From Bradyrhizobium symbiodeficiens (lineage in GTDB: Bacteria > Pseudomonadota > Alphaproteobacteria > Rhizobiales > Xanthobacteraceae): a stretch of 64,000 nt of DNA. The stretch's first letter is position 1; each line of letters opens with the position of its first letter. The notes beneath the pieces were generated by a model. It was given only the letters and a program-made list of their open reading frames with translations. It ran no database searches and was not told the DNA's origin. The stretch spans positions 4,776,501 to 4,840,500 of the forward strand of contig NZ_CP029427.2 in assembly GCF_002266465.3 (NCBI RefSeq), in the 5' to 3' direction. Made by a program: the position numbers and the translations under genes. Positions 17,648 through 25,916 of this stretch are shown here, one piece after another.

Positions 17648-17662
17648 ATACGGAGACGCCGC

Positions 17663-18445
17663 ATGCCCATGATCGATGCCGACGGATGCCTGCTCAACGT
17701 CTCCGTCGAGGGCCGCGACGGCGGGCCGACGCTGATGCTCTCCAATTCGCTCGGCTGCACGCTTCAGATGTGGGAGCCGCAGATGAAGGCGCTGACGCAG
17801 GTGTTCCGCGTCATCCGCTACGACCGCCGCGGCCACGGCAAGTCGAACGTTCCGCCCGGCCCCTACACGATGGAGCGCTTCGGCCGCGACGTGCTGGCGA
17901 TCCTCGACGACCTCAACATCGAGAAGGTGCATTGGTGCGGCCTGTCGATGGGCGGCATGGTCGGGCAATGGCTGGGCGCCAACGCGCCGGAGCGCTTCGG
18001 CAAGCTCATCCTCGCCAATACCTCCTGTTACTATGCCGAACCGACCAAATGGCTGGAGCGCATCGACGCCGTGAAGAAGGGCGGCATCGCTGCGGTCGCC
18101 GATGCCGTGATCGCGGGATGGCTGACGCAGGATTTCCGTGACCGCGAGCCCGACATCACCGCGAGGATGAAATCGATGCTGCTCGCCTCCCCCGTCGAAG
18201 GCTACCTCGCCTGCTGCGAGGCGCTGTCGACGCTCGACCAGCGCGAGTTGCTTCCCAAGATCAAGAGTCCGACGCTGGTGATCGCCGGCCGTCACGACAT
18301 GGCGACGCCGATCTCGGCGGGCGAGTTGATCCGCTCGAGGATTCCGGGCGCCAGCATGACCATCATCGACGCCGCGCATATTTCCAACGTCGAGCAGCCG
18401 CACGCGTTCACAGATGCGGTGGTGGGCTTCCTGACGCAGCGATAG
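17663..18445 (+). CDS. pcaD: 3-oxoadipate enol-lactonase
   Basis: This 260-aa alpha/beta hydrolase has the nucleophile elbow GLSMGG (Ser95), an oxyanion-type NSLG opening, a catalytic Asp in VIAGRHDMATP and His in IIDAAHISNVEQP. Length and context match PcaD, which opens 3-oxoadipate enol-lactone to 3-oxoadipate. It starts 15 bp after pcaB with a GGAG site. It makes 3-oxoadipate from the product of PcaC, so gene order does not follow reaction order. Confidence 0.92.
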   Translation: MPMIDADGCLLNVSVEGRDGGPTLMLSNSLGCTLQMWEPQMKALTQVFRVIRYDRRGHGKSNVPPGPYTMERFGRDVLAILDDLNIEKVHWCGLSMGGMVGQWLGANAPERFGKLILANTSCYYAEPTKWLERIDAVKKGGIAAVADAVIAGWLTQDFRDREPDITARMKSMLLASPVEGYLACCEALSTLDQRELLPKIKSPTLVIAGRHDMATPISAGELIRSRIPGASMTIIDAAHISNVEQPHAFTDAVVGFLTQR

Positions 18446-18450
18446 CAGCC

Positions 18451-18535
18451 GTCATTGCGAGCGTAGCGAAGCAATCCAGAGATCTCTCCGCGGAGACATT
18501 CTGGATTGCTTCGTCGCTACGCTCCTCGCAACGAC
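18451..18535. repeat. REP-like element (GTCATTGCGAG type)
   Basis: GTCATTGCGAGCGTAGCGAA at the left end is matched by the inverted right end ending in GCTCCTCGCAACGAC, with long arms meeting near TCCGCGGAGA. It fills most of the pcaD-pcaC gap and may shape the mRNA there. Confidence 0.8.
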
Positions 18536-18549
18536 GGAGAGGAGGACGA

Positions 18550-18942
18550 ATGGACGACCAAAAGCGCCGCGATGCCGGCATGAACGTACGCAGAAAAGTG
18601 TTGGGCAACGCCTGGGTCGACAAGTCGATCGCGAACCGCAATGCCTTCAACACCGACTTCCAGGACATGATCACGCGCTATGCCTGGGGCGAGATCTGGA
18701 CCCGGCCGCATTTCGACGAGCGGACGCGGCGGGTGCTGGTGATCGGCACCATGGTCGCGCTCGGGCAATGGGACGAATTCCGCCTGCACGTGCGCGCGGC
18801 GCTCGCGGAGGGCGGCTTCACGCCCGACGACATCAAGGAGATCCTGCTGCAGCAGGCGATCTATTGCGGCGTGCCGGCGGCGAACCACGCCGTCAAGGAA
18901 GCCTCAGCGATTGTGCAGGAGCTCGGCCTGCTCCAGTCCTAG
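18550..18942 (+). CDS. pcaC: 4-carboxymuconolactone decarboxylase
   Basis: This 130-aa protein is a carboxymuconolactone decarboxylase-family member of exactly the PcaC length. It has the conserved WTRPHFDERTRRVLVIG, VRAALAEGGFTPDDIKE and GVPAANHAVK segments. It removes CO2 from 4-carboxymuconolactone to give the enol-lactone used by PcaD. A GGAGG site precedes the ATG. The last 39 bp overlap the 3' end of a gene on the other strand. Confidence 0.92.
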   Translation: MDDQKRRDAGMNVRRKVLGNAWVDKSIANRNAFNTDFQDMITRYAWGEIWTRPHFDERTRRVLVIGTMVALGQWDEFRLHVRAALAEGGFTPDDIKEILLQQAIYCGVPAANHAVKEASAIVQELGLLQS

Positions 18943-19440
18943 CGACGCAGGAATCTCGCCAGGCGTCTCGACGGTCTGCGGAGCCGCCTCGGGCCGCTCG
19001 ATCAGGATCACAATGGCAGCACCGAGCAGCAGCAACAGCTCGGTGGCGTGCAGCCGGAGCGCGGCCATCTCGCCGACCTTCGAAGCCATCACCATGCTGG
19101 CAAACGAGATCAGGCTGCCGATCGCCAGGGCAATGCCGAGTGCCTCGTCGCTGCCGCCGGACTTGCGGGTCCGGGGGACGCAGAGCAGAGCGAGATAGAT
19201 CGCAAAGAACGCCACCACGGTCAGCCGGCCCAGCGCAAGCAGCCACGCGGCGCGGACCGTTTCCATGCCCGCCATCTGGAGATGGTCGCTCAAATACAGC
19301 GCAACGGCGACGCTCGGCCGCTCGTAGAGGCCGTGCACCGGCGCGACGATGATGTTGAAGGCGACAAGGGTCCAGGCCGGAATGAAATAGGCCGCCAGCA
19401 GCGCGCCGTTGACCGAGCCGATCCGCCAATTCCTGAACAT
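18904..19440 (-). CDS. Hypothetical membrane protein
   Basis: This 178-aa protein has four predicted membrane helices (about residues 13-32, 65-85, 103-123 and 134-152) and charged ends. I do not recognise a family. The ATG at 19440 is preceded by GGGAAG; a GTG eight codons upstream is possible. It overlaps pcaC tail to tail by 39 bp, which suggests the 3' end was extended over a neighbouring gene. Confidence 0.65.
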   Translation of the reverse strand: MFRNWRIGSVNGALLAAYFIPAWTLVAFNIIVAPVHGLYERPSVAVALYLSDHLQMAGMETVRAAWLLALGRLTVVAFFAIYLALLCVPRTRKSGGSDEALGIALAIGSLISFASMVMASKVGEMAALRLHATELLLLLGAAIVILIERPEAAPQTVETPGEIPASLGLEQAELLHNR

Positions 19441-19572
19441 GCCGCTTCCCGCTTCGTCGATCACGCGCCTTCGCTGGGAAGGCTTTGCCGGGAGCTAACT
19501 CGCATCAGACTGTGGCGGCAATTTAAACCCTTTGTTTACCTTAACCGGCCTGTGGACCGCGCAGCCAGCGAA

Positions 19573-19599
19573 AAGGCCCCGCCTTTCGGGCGGGGCCTT
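19573..19599 (-). terminator. Rho-independent terminator
   Basis: AAGGCCCCGCC and GGCGGGGCCTT form a strong GC-rich stem with a 5-base loop. On the minus strand it is followed by TTTT, so it best fits the end of the small Gln/Gly/Pro protein gene upstream on that strand. Confidence 0.7.
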
Positions 19600-19677
19600 C
19601 ATCACTGCCCTTCGCTCTTGGGCTCCTAAAACTCTTGGTAAAGCTCCTCGGCTCCTAAAGCTCTTGGGCTCCCAAAT

Positions 19678-19839
19678 CTACTTCTTGTCCTGGCTGTGCT
19701 GGCCACCCTGCTGCTGGCCAGGCTTGTCGCCCTGGCGCTGCGGATCCTGCTGCTGCTGGCCGGGTTTCTGGCCGCCGCCCTGCTGCTGATCGGGTTTCTG
19801 GCCTTGCTGGCCCGGATTCTGGTTCTGCTGGTTCGTCAT
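19678..19839 (-). CDS. 53-aa Gln/Gly/Pro-rich peptide
   Basis: The peptide is made almost wholly of Gln, Gly, Pro, Lys and Asp, with repeats of KPGQQQ and PGQQGQ, and has no hydrophobic stretch. It should be disordered and soluble in the cytoplasm. The ATG at 19839 follows a GGGAGTTTCCCGAC leader, giving a GGGAG ribosome-binding site 9 bp upstream. A terminator lies 79 bp past the stop. Other frames here also look open, but their composition is that of a frame-shifted repeat. The function is not known; small proteins of this composition are typical of desiccation or stress sets, which is inference only. Confidence 0.6.
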   Translation of the reverse strand: MTNQQNQNPGQQGQKPDQQQGGGQKPGQQQQDPQRQGDKPGQQQGGQHSQDKK

Positions 19840-20114
19840 GTCGGGAAACTCCCTTGTTGGACGTCAGAGGGGCGACAACCGCGCGCATCGATTTTGGTTG
19901 CTATGCGGAACCCGGTTCCTCGCACCTGCCGGAACCCCGATATGACGTCCGTAGCCAAATGAGTTCTGTACAAGCCCTCATGCCGAGGCTTGGCTAGTTG
20001 CAGCCGCCAGTTCCCTCCTGTTACAAAACCGGATGAATGCTCAAGGGCTGCCGGGGCCCGAGAACTCTTCAAAGAGCTCCCTTTGAGCCCGCGTCAGGTT
20101 TGGTACGGCAGCCC

Positions 20115-21032
<918 letters not shown>

Positions 21033-21043
21033 CGGTCGCACGC

Positions 21044-22363
21044 GTGACAGCTCCCACGACCAACCCGGCCAAACCTGCAACGAGCATCCCCGCTCTCCTG
21101 AAGACAGCCTTCGTCAACGCGCTGATCGCGCTGGTGCTGTTCTCGCTGATGATCGGCATCCGCACCGAGGCAGGCTCCTCCGGCCAGCTCACCTATTGGA
21201 CCCGCTTCGGCGACCTCGCGTCTATCGTCGCCGCCGTGTTTGGCGGCTCGATCGTGATCGAGCTGCTCAGGCAATGGATCGGCCCGACCGGCGCCGAGAA
21301 GCTGGTGCCGCCGGCGGTGCAGAGCGGCATATCGTTCATCGGCCGCTACCTCGCGCCGGCGCTGCTGATCTTCACGCTGCTGGTGCCTGTCATCTTCTAT
21401 AACCAGCGCTACATCCTCGACCTCGCGATCCTGGTGCTCACCTATGTCATGCTGGGGTGGGGATTGAACGTCGTGGTCGGGCTCGCCGGCCTGCTCGATC
21501 TCGGCTACGTCGCCTTCTATGCGGTCGGCGCCTATTCCTACGGACTGCTTGCCACCAATTTCGGCTGGTCGTTCTGGATCTGCCTGCCGCTCGCCGGCAT
21601 CCTCGCGGCGTTCTGGGGCGTTCTGCTCGGCTTTCCCGTGCTGCGCCTGCGCGGCGACTATCTCGCCATCGTGACGCTCGCCTTCGGCGAGATCATCCGC
21701 CTCGTCATCATCAACTGGCAGGATCTCACCGGCGGGCCCAACGGCGTCTCCGGCATTCCCCGCCCCTCCTTCTTCGGCATCCCGCTCGACAACAGCGATG
21801 ACGGGCTCGCCGCCAGGCTCGGCATCGAATATTCGCCGACGCACCGCATCGTCTTCCTGTTCTATCTGATCCTGGCGCTGGCGCTGCTCACCAACTGGGC
21901 AACGATCCGGCTGCGCCGGCTGCCGATCGGGCGAGCCTGGGAAGCTCTGCGCGAGGACGAGGTCGCCTGCCGCGCGCTCGGCATCAACACCACGACAACC
22001 AAGCTCACGGCGTTTGCGACGGGTGCGATGTTCGGCGGCTTTGCCGGCGCGTTCTTCGCCACCCGGCAAGGCTTCATCAGCCCGGAATCCTTCACCTTTC
22101 AGGAATCGGCGCTGGTGCTCGCCATCGTCGTCCTCGGCGGCATGGGCTCGCAGCTCGGCGTCGCGCTCTCCGCGCTCGCCATGATCGGCGGCTTCGAATT
22201 GTTCCGGAGCCTGGAAGGCTATCGCATGCTGGTGTTCGGCATGGCCATGGTGCTGATCATGATCTGGCGCCCGCGCGGCCTGATCGGCCATCGCGCGCCC
22301 ACCGTGTATCTGACCAAGGCGAAAGCGATCTCCTCCGACCTCGTCAAGGAAGGGCACGGATGA
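21044..22363 (+). CDS. livM: Branched-chain amino-acid ABC permease LivM
   Basis: This 439-aa second permease has an extended N-terminal membrane region before the conserved LivM core, which includes YVMLGWGLNVVVGLAGLLDL and the loop LREDEVACRALGINTTTTK. It forms the membrane heterodimer with LivH. The GTG at 21044, 11 bp after the livH stop, was chosen; longer forms would run into livH. It overlaps livG by 4 bp. Confidence 0.92.
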   Translation: MTAPTTNPAKPATSIPALLKTAFVNALIALVLFSLMIGIRTEAGSSGQLTYWTRFGDLASIVAAVFGGSIVIELLRQWIGPTGAEKLVPPAVQSGISFIGRYLAPALLIFTLLVPVIFYNQRYILDLAILVLTYVMLGWGLNVVVGLAGLLDLGYVAFYAVGAYSYGLLATNFGWSFWICLPLAGILAAFWGVLLGFPVLRLRGDYLAIVTLAFGEIIRLVIINWQDLTGGPNGVSGIPRPSFFGIPLDNSDDGLAARLGIEYSPTHRIVFLFYLILALALLTNWATIRLRRLPIGRAWEALREDEVACRALGINTTTTKLTAFATGAMFGGFAGAFFATRQGFISPESFTFQESALVLAIVVLGGMGSQLGVALSALAMIGGFELFRSLEGYRMLVFGMAMVLIMIWRPRGLIGHRAPTVYLTKAKAISSDLVKEGHG

Positions 22364-23193
22364 TCGGCGACAAGATTCTCAACGTCGACCGGCTCGCCAT
22401 GCGCTTCGGCGGCATCGTTGCCGTGCAGGACCTTTCCTTCGCCGCCGAGCGGAAGAAGATCACCGCGCTGATCGGGCCGAACGGCGCCGGCAAGACCACC
22501 GTCTTCAACTGCATCACCGGATTCTACAAACCGAGCGGCGGCTCCATTCGCCTCACCCATGACGGCGGCAAGACGATCGCGCTGGAGCGGCTGAACGATT
22601 TCCGCATCGCCAAGCAGGCCAAGGTGGCCCGCACCTTCCAGAACATCCGGCTGTTTCCCGGAATGACCGCGCTGGAAAACCTGATGGTGGCGCAGCACAA
22701 CGCCTTGATGCGCGCCTCCGGCTTCACCTTCCTCGGCCTGATCGGCGCCTCCGGATATCGCGACGCCGAAAAGCGTGCGATCGATCTCGCCACGGACTGG
22801 CTCAAGCGGGTCAATCTGCTCGACCGCGCCGACGATGCCGCCGGAAATTTCGCCTATGGCGACCAGCGCCGACTCGAGATCGCGCGCGCAATGTGCACGG
22901 AGCCCGCACTGCTATGCCTGGACGAGCCCGCCGCCGGCCTCAATGCGCGCGAGAGCGCGGCCTTGAGCGAGCTCCTGCTCTCGATCCGCGACGAGCTCGG
23001 CACCTCGATCCTCCTGATCGAGCATGACATGTCGGTGGTGATGGAGATCTCCGACCACATCGTGGTGATGGACCATGGCGTCAAGATCGCCGAAGGCACG
23101 CCGCGCGAGGTCCGCGACGATCCCAAGGTGATCGCCGCCTATCTCGGCGCCGACGAGGAAGAGGCGGCAGCCGTGATGGAGGGCGGCTCATGA
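22360..23193 (+). CDS. livG: Branched-chain amino-acid ABC ATPase LivG
   Basis: This 277-aa ATPase has Walker A GPNGAGKTT, the LivG-type degenerate signature FAYGDQRRLEIARAM and Walker B LLCLDEPAAGLN. The NIRLFPGMTALENL region is the Q-loop side of this family. It overlaps livM and livF by 4 bp at each end, so all four inner-membrane components are translationally coupled. Confidence 0.93.
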   Translation: MIGDKILNVDRLAMRFGGIVAVQDLSFAAERKKITALIGPNGAGKTTVFNCITGFYKPSGGSIRLTHDGGKTIALERLNDFRIAKQAKVARTFQNIRLFPGMTALENLMVAQHNALMRASGFTFLGLIGASGYRDAEKRAIDLATDWLKRVNLLDRADDAAGNFAYGDQRRLEIARAMCTEPALLCLDEPAAGLNARESAALSELLLSIRDELGTSILLIEHDMSVVMEISDHIVVMDHGVKIAEGTPREVRDDPKVIAAYLGADEEEAAAVMEGGS

Positions 23194-23933
23194 CCGCGGC
23201 ACCGTCCCCTCTGCTCGCGATCCGGGGCCTGCGCGCCGCCTACGGCAAGATCGAGGCGCTGAAGGGCGTCGACGTCGAGATCAACTCCGGCGAGATCGTG
23301 GCGCTGATCGGCGCCAACGGCGCCGGCAAGTCGACGCTGATGATGACGATCTTCGGCAAGCCGCGCGCCCGTGCGGGGCAGATCCTGTATGAAGGCCGCG
23401 ACATCACCGACGTCCCCACCCATGAGATCGCGCATTTGCGCATCGCGCAATCGCCGGAGGGCCGCCGCGTCTTCCCGCGCATGAGCGTGGCGGAGAACCT
23501 CCAGATGGGGGCGGATGCCACCGAATGCACCGAGGCCGAACGCGAGGCGACGCTGCAACGCGTCTTCACGCTGTTTCCGCGGCTGAAGGAACGTTACGCC
23601 CAGCGCGGCGGAACCCTGTCCGGCGGCGAGCAGCAGATGCTGGCGATCGGCCGCGCCTTGATGAGCCGTCCCCGCCTGCTCCTGCTCGACGAGCCCTCGC
23701 TTGGCCTGGCGCCGCTGATCGCGCGCCAGATCTTCGATGCGATCCGCACGCTGAACCGGCAGGACGGCCTGACCGTCCTGATCGTCGAGCAGAACGCCAA
23801 CCACGCCCTCAAGCTCGCTCATCGCGGCTATGTCATGGTCAATGGCCTGATCACGCTGGCCGGTACCGGCGCCGAGTTGTTGCAGCGCCCCGAGATTCGC
23901 GCCGCCTACCTGGAAGGCGGCCGGCACGGCTGA
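23190..23933 (+). CDS. livF: Branched-chain amino-acid ABC ATPase LivF
   Basis: This 247-aa ATPase has Walker A GANGAGKST, QSPEGRRVFPRMSVAENL, signature LSGGEQQML and Walker B LLLLDEPSLGLAP. All four are typical of LivF. It dimerises with LivG. It is separated from the binding protein gene by 163 bp, which may allow extra expression of the binding protein. Confidence 0.93.
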   Translation: MTAAPSPLLAIRGLRAAYGKIEALKGVDVEINSGEIVALIGANGAGKSTLMMTIFGKPRARAGQILYEGRDITDVPTHEIAHLRIAQSPEGRRVFPRMSVAENLQMGADATECTEAEREATLQRVFTLFPRLKERYAQRGGTLSGGEQQMLAIGRALMSRPRLLLLDEPSLGLAPLIARQIFDAIRTLNRQDGLTVLIVEQNANHALKLAHRGYVMVNGLITLAGTGAELLQRPEIRAAYLEGGRHG

Positions 23934-24096
23934 CCGGGCCGGCAAGTCCGACCTGCGTCCGGCCGAATGTGGCGAGATATCTCTCTCGATGCCCGTATTT
24001 TGCCGGTGACTTCTCAGTAGATTCATTCGAGAATGGCGTTGGTTTGGACCGGGCACGCCCGGCAACTTCCACAGGCGACCACCCGCGAGGTATCTC

Positions 24097-25215
24097 ATGA
24101 AATCACTGAAGCTCATCGGTCTGGCATTCGGCGCATCGCTCGCGCTGTCGGGTGCGGCATTCGCGCAGGATGTCACCGTCGCAGTCGCAGGCCCGATGAC
24201 CGGCGGCGAGTCCGCCTTCGGCCGCCAGATGAAGAACGGCGCCGAAATGGCCGTGGCCGATATCAATGCCGCCGGCGGCGTCAACGGCAAGAAGCTCGCG
24301 CTGTCGGTCGAGGACGATGCCTGCGACCCGAAACAGGCGCGCTCGATCGCCGAAAAGATCGCCGGCGCGAAGATCCCGTTCGTGGCCGGGCACTATTGCT
24401 CGTCTTCGTCGATCCCGGCTTCGGAAGCCTATGCCGACGGCAACGTGCTGCAGATCACGCCGGCCTCGACCAACCCGCTGTTCACCGAGCGCAAGCTCTG
24501 GAACGTGGCGCGCGTCTGCGGCCGTGACGATCAGCAAGGCCTGATCGCGGCGCAGTACATCGCCAAGAACTTCAAGGGCAAGAACATCGCGATCCTCAAC
24601 GACAAGACCACCTATGGCAAGGGTCTGGCGGATGAGACCAAGAAGGCGCTCAACAAGGCCGGCGTCACCGAGAAGATGTACGAGTCCTACAACAAGGGCG
24701 ACAAGGACTTCAACGCGATCGTCTCGCGCCTGAAGCGCGACAACATCGACCTCGTCTATGTCGGCGGCTATCATCAGGAGAGTGGCCTGATCCTGCGTCA
24801 GATGCGTGACCAGGGTCTCAAGACGATCCTGATGGCCGGCGACGCGCTCGCCGACAAGGAGTACGCCTCCATCACCGGCCCGGCGGGCGAAGGCACGCTG
24901 TTCACCTTCGGCCCCGACCCGCGCAACAAGCCGACCGCCAAGAAGATCGTCGACGCCTTCAAGGCCAAGAACATCGACCCCGAAGGCTACACGCTCTACA
25001 CCTATGCGGCGATGCAGGTGTGGTCGCAGGCGGCCAAGAAGGCCGGCACCACCGACGCCAAGAAGGTGATGGAAGCGATGAAGGCCGGCAAGTGGGACAC
25101 CGTGATCGGCCCGATCGAGTACGACGCCAAGGGCGACATCAAGCAGCTCGACTACGTCGTCTACAAGTGGGACGCCAAGGGCAGCTACGCCGAGATCAAG
25201 GGCAACGGCACTTAA
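24097..25215 (+). CDS. livK: Periplasmic branched-chain amino-acid binding protein
   Basis: This 372-aa periplasmic-binding protein (type 1 fold) has a signal peptide ending at AAFAQD (about residue 25) followed by TVAVAGPMTGGESAFGRQM. The GHYCSSSSIPASEAY loop, which binds the amino-acid head group, and the paired Cys residues near 75 and 100 fit LivJ/LivK. It delivers amino acids to LivHM. A GAGG site precedes the ATG and a terminator follows the stop. Confidence 0.92.
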   Translation: MKSLKLIGLAFGASLALSGAAFAQDVTVAVAGPMTGGESAFGRQMKNGAEMAVADINAAGGVNGKKLALSVEDDACDPKQARSIAEKIAGAKIPFVAGHYCSSSSIPASEAYADGNVLQITPASTNPLFTERKLWNVARVCGRDDQQGLIAAQYIAKNFKGKNIAILNDKTTYGKGLADETKKALNKAGVTEKMYESYNKGDKDFNAIVSRLKRDNIDLVYVGGYHQESGLILRQMRDQGLKTILMAGDALADKEYASITGPAGEGTLFTFGPDPRNKPTAKKIVDAFKAKNIDPEGYTLYTYAAMQVWSQAAKKAGTTDAKKVMEAMKAGKWDTVIGPIEYDAKGDIKQLDYVVYKWDAKGSYAEIKGNGT

Positions 25216-25254
25216 GCCCGCTTCGGGCCTCGAGCCCGCATACGATCATCACCG

Positions 25255-25283
25255 CGCCCCGGCTTGTCCGGGGCGTTTCTTTT
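25255..25283 (+). terminator. Rho-independent terminator after livK
   Basis: CGCCCCGG-CTTGT-CCGGGGCG followed by TTTCTTTT forms a clear terminator 40 bp after the binding protein stop. Confidence 0.85.
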
Positions 25284-25292
25284 CGCGGCGGG

Positions 25293-25679
25293 TCAGATGG
25301 CCGCAGGCAGCTCGCCGCCAGCTGCGGCCTGGGCTTTCCGAAGCGCCTGCAGCAGATCGTTCGGCCGAAACGGTTTCTGCAGGCAGACCACGCTGGCGAG
25401 GTGGGGCGACTGCTCCATGAAATCCAGCGCCGTCATTCCGGACACCGCAATGACGGGAAGCCCCGGGGCGCGCTCGCGCAGGGTCGCGATGACGTCGACA
25501 CCGCTGATGTCGCCAAGGAAGATATCGACGATCGCCGCGTCAAAGGAGCCTTCCGCGAAGGTTTTCAGCCCGGTCGCACCGCTGTCGGCCTCGGCAACCT
25601 CGTAATGATTGACCCGAAGCACGATCGCGACCATCGCGCGCACGTCCTTCTGGTCGTCGATGATGAGAATACGAGGCAT
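25293..25679 (-). CDS. Single-domain response regulator
   Basis: This 128-aa protein is a receiver domain alone. The acidic pocket IIDDQKD is at 6-12, the phospho-acceptor Asp at about 52 (AAIVDIFLG), the switch Ser in AVSGM, and the Lys in CLQKPF. With no output domain it must act by protein contact, like CheY or a phosphorelay shuttle. It diverges from a large hybrid kinase that ends in its own receiver, so it may be that kinase's partner. Confidence 0.88.
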   Translation of the reverse strand: MPRILIIDDQKDVRAMVAIVLRVNHYEVAEADSGATGLKTFAEGSFDAAIVDIFLGDISGVDVIATLRERAPGLPVIAVSGMTALDFMEQSPHLASVVCLQKPFRPNDLLQALRKAQAAAGGELPAAI

Positions 25680-25916
25680 GGGAATAACCCCTACGGATCG
25701 ATCAAATCGTGTGATTCAAACCTGGAACCCGCCGCGGCGGGAGAGCATTATGACACCGCCCAGTAAAGCGCATCTTACCCGTTCCCCATTCCGCGTTCTC
25801 ACAAAAATTAAGTAAGCTGTAACCTTCGGTTGAGTCGTCGCGGCAACAGTTCACGACACGCGCCCGGACCGGGCTACCGTAGGGGTCAAGGGACTGCCAA
25901 ATCTTGGATTGCGGTG

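Noticed and set aside
19600..19677. Short direct repeats of GGCTCCTAAA / CTCTTGG
   Set aside because: Three imperfect copies of about 15 bp lie between a stop codon and a terminator; no function could be supported.
19655..19888. 77-codon minus-strand frame over the small Gln/Gly/Pro gene
   Set aside because: It is a shifted reading of the repeat. The frame at 19678-19839 has the better start and a more plausible composition.
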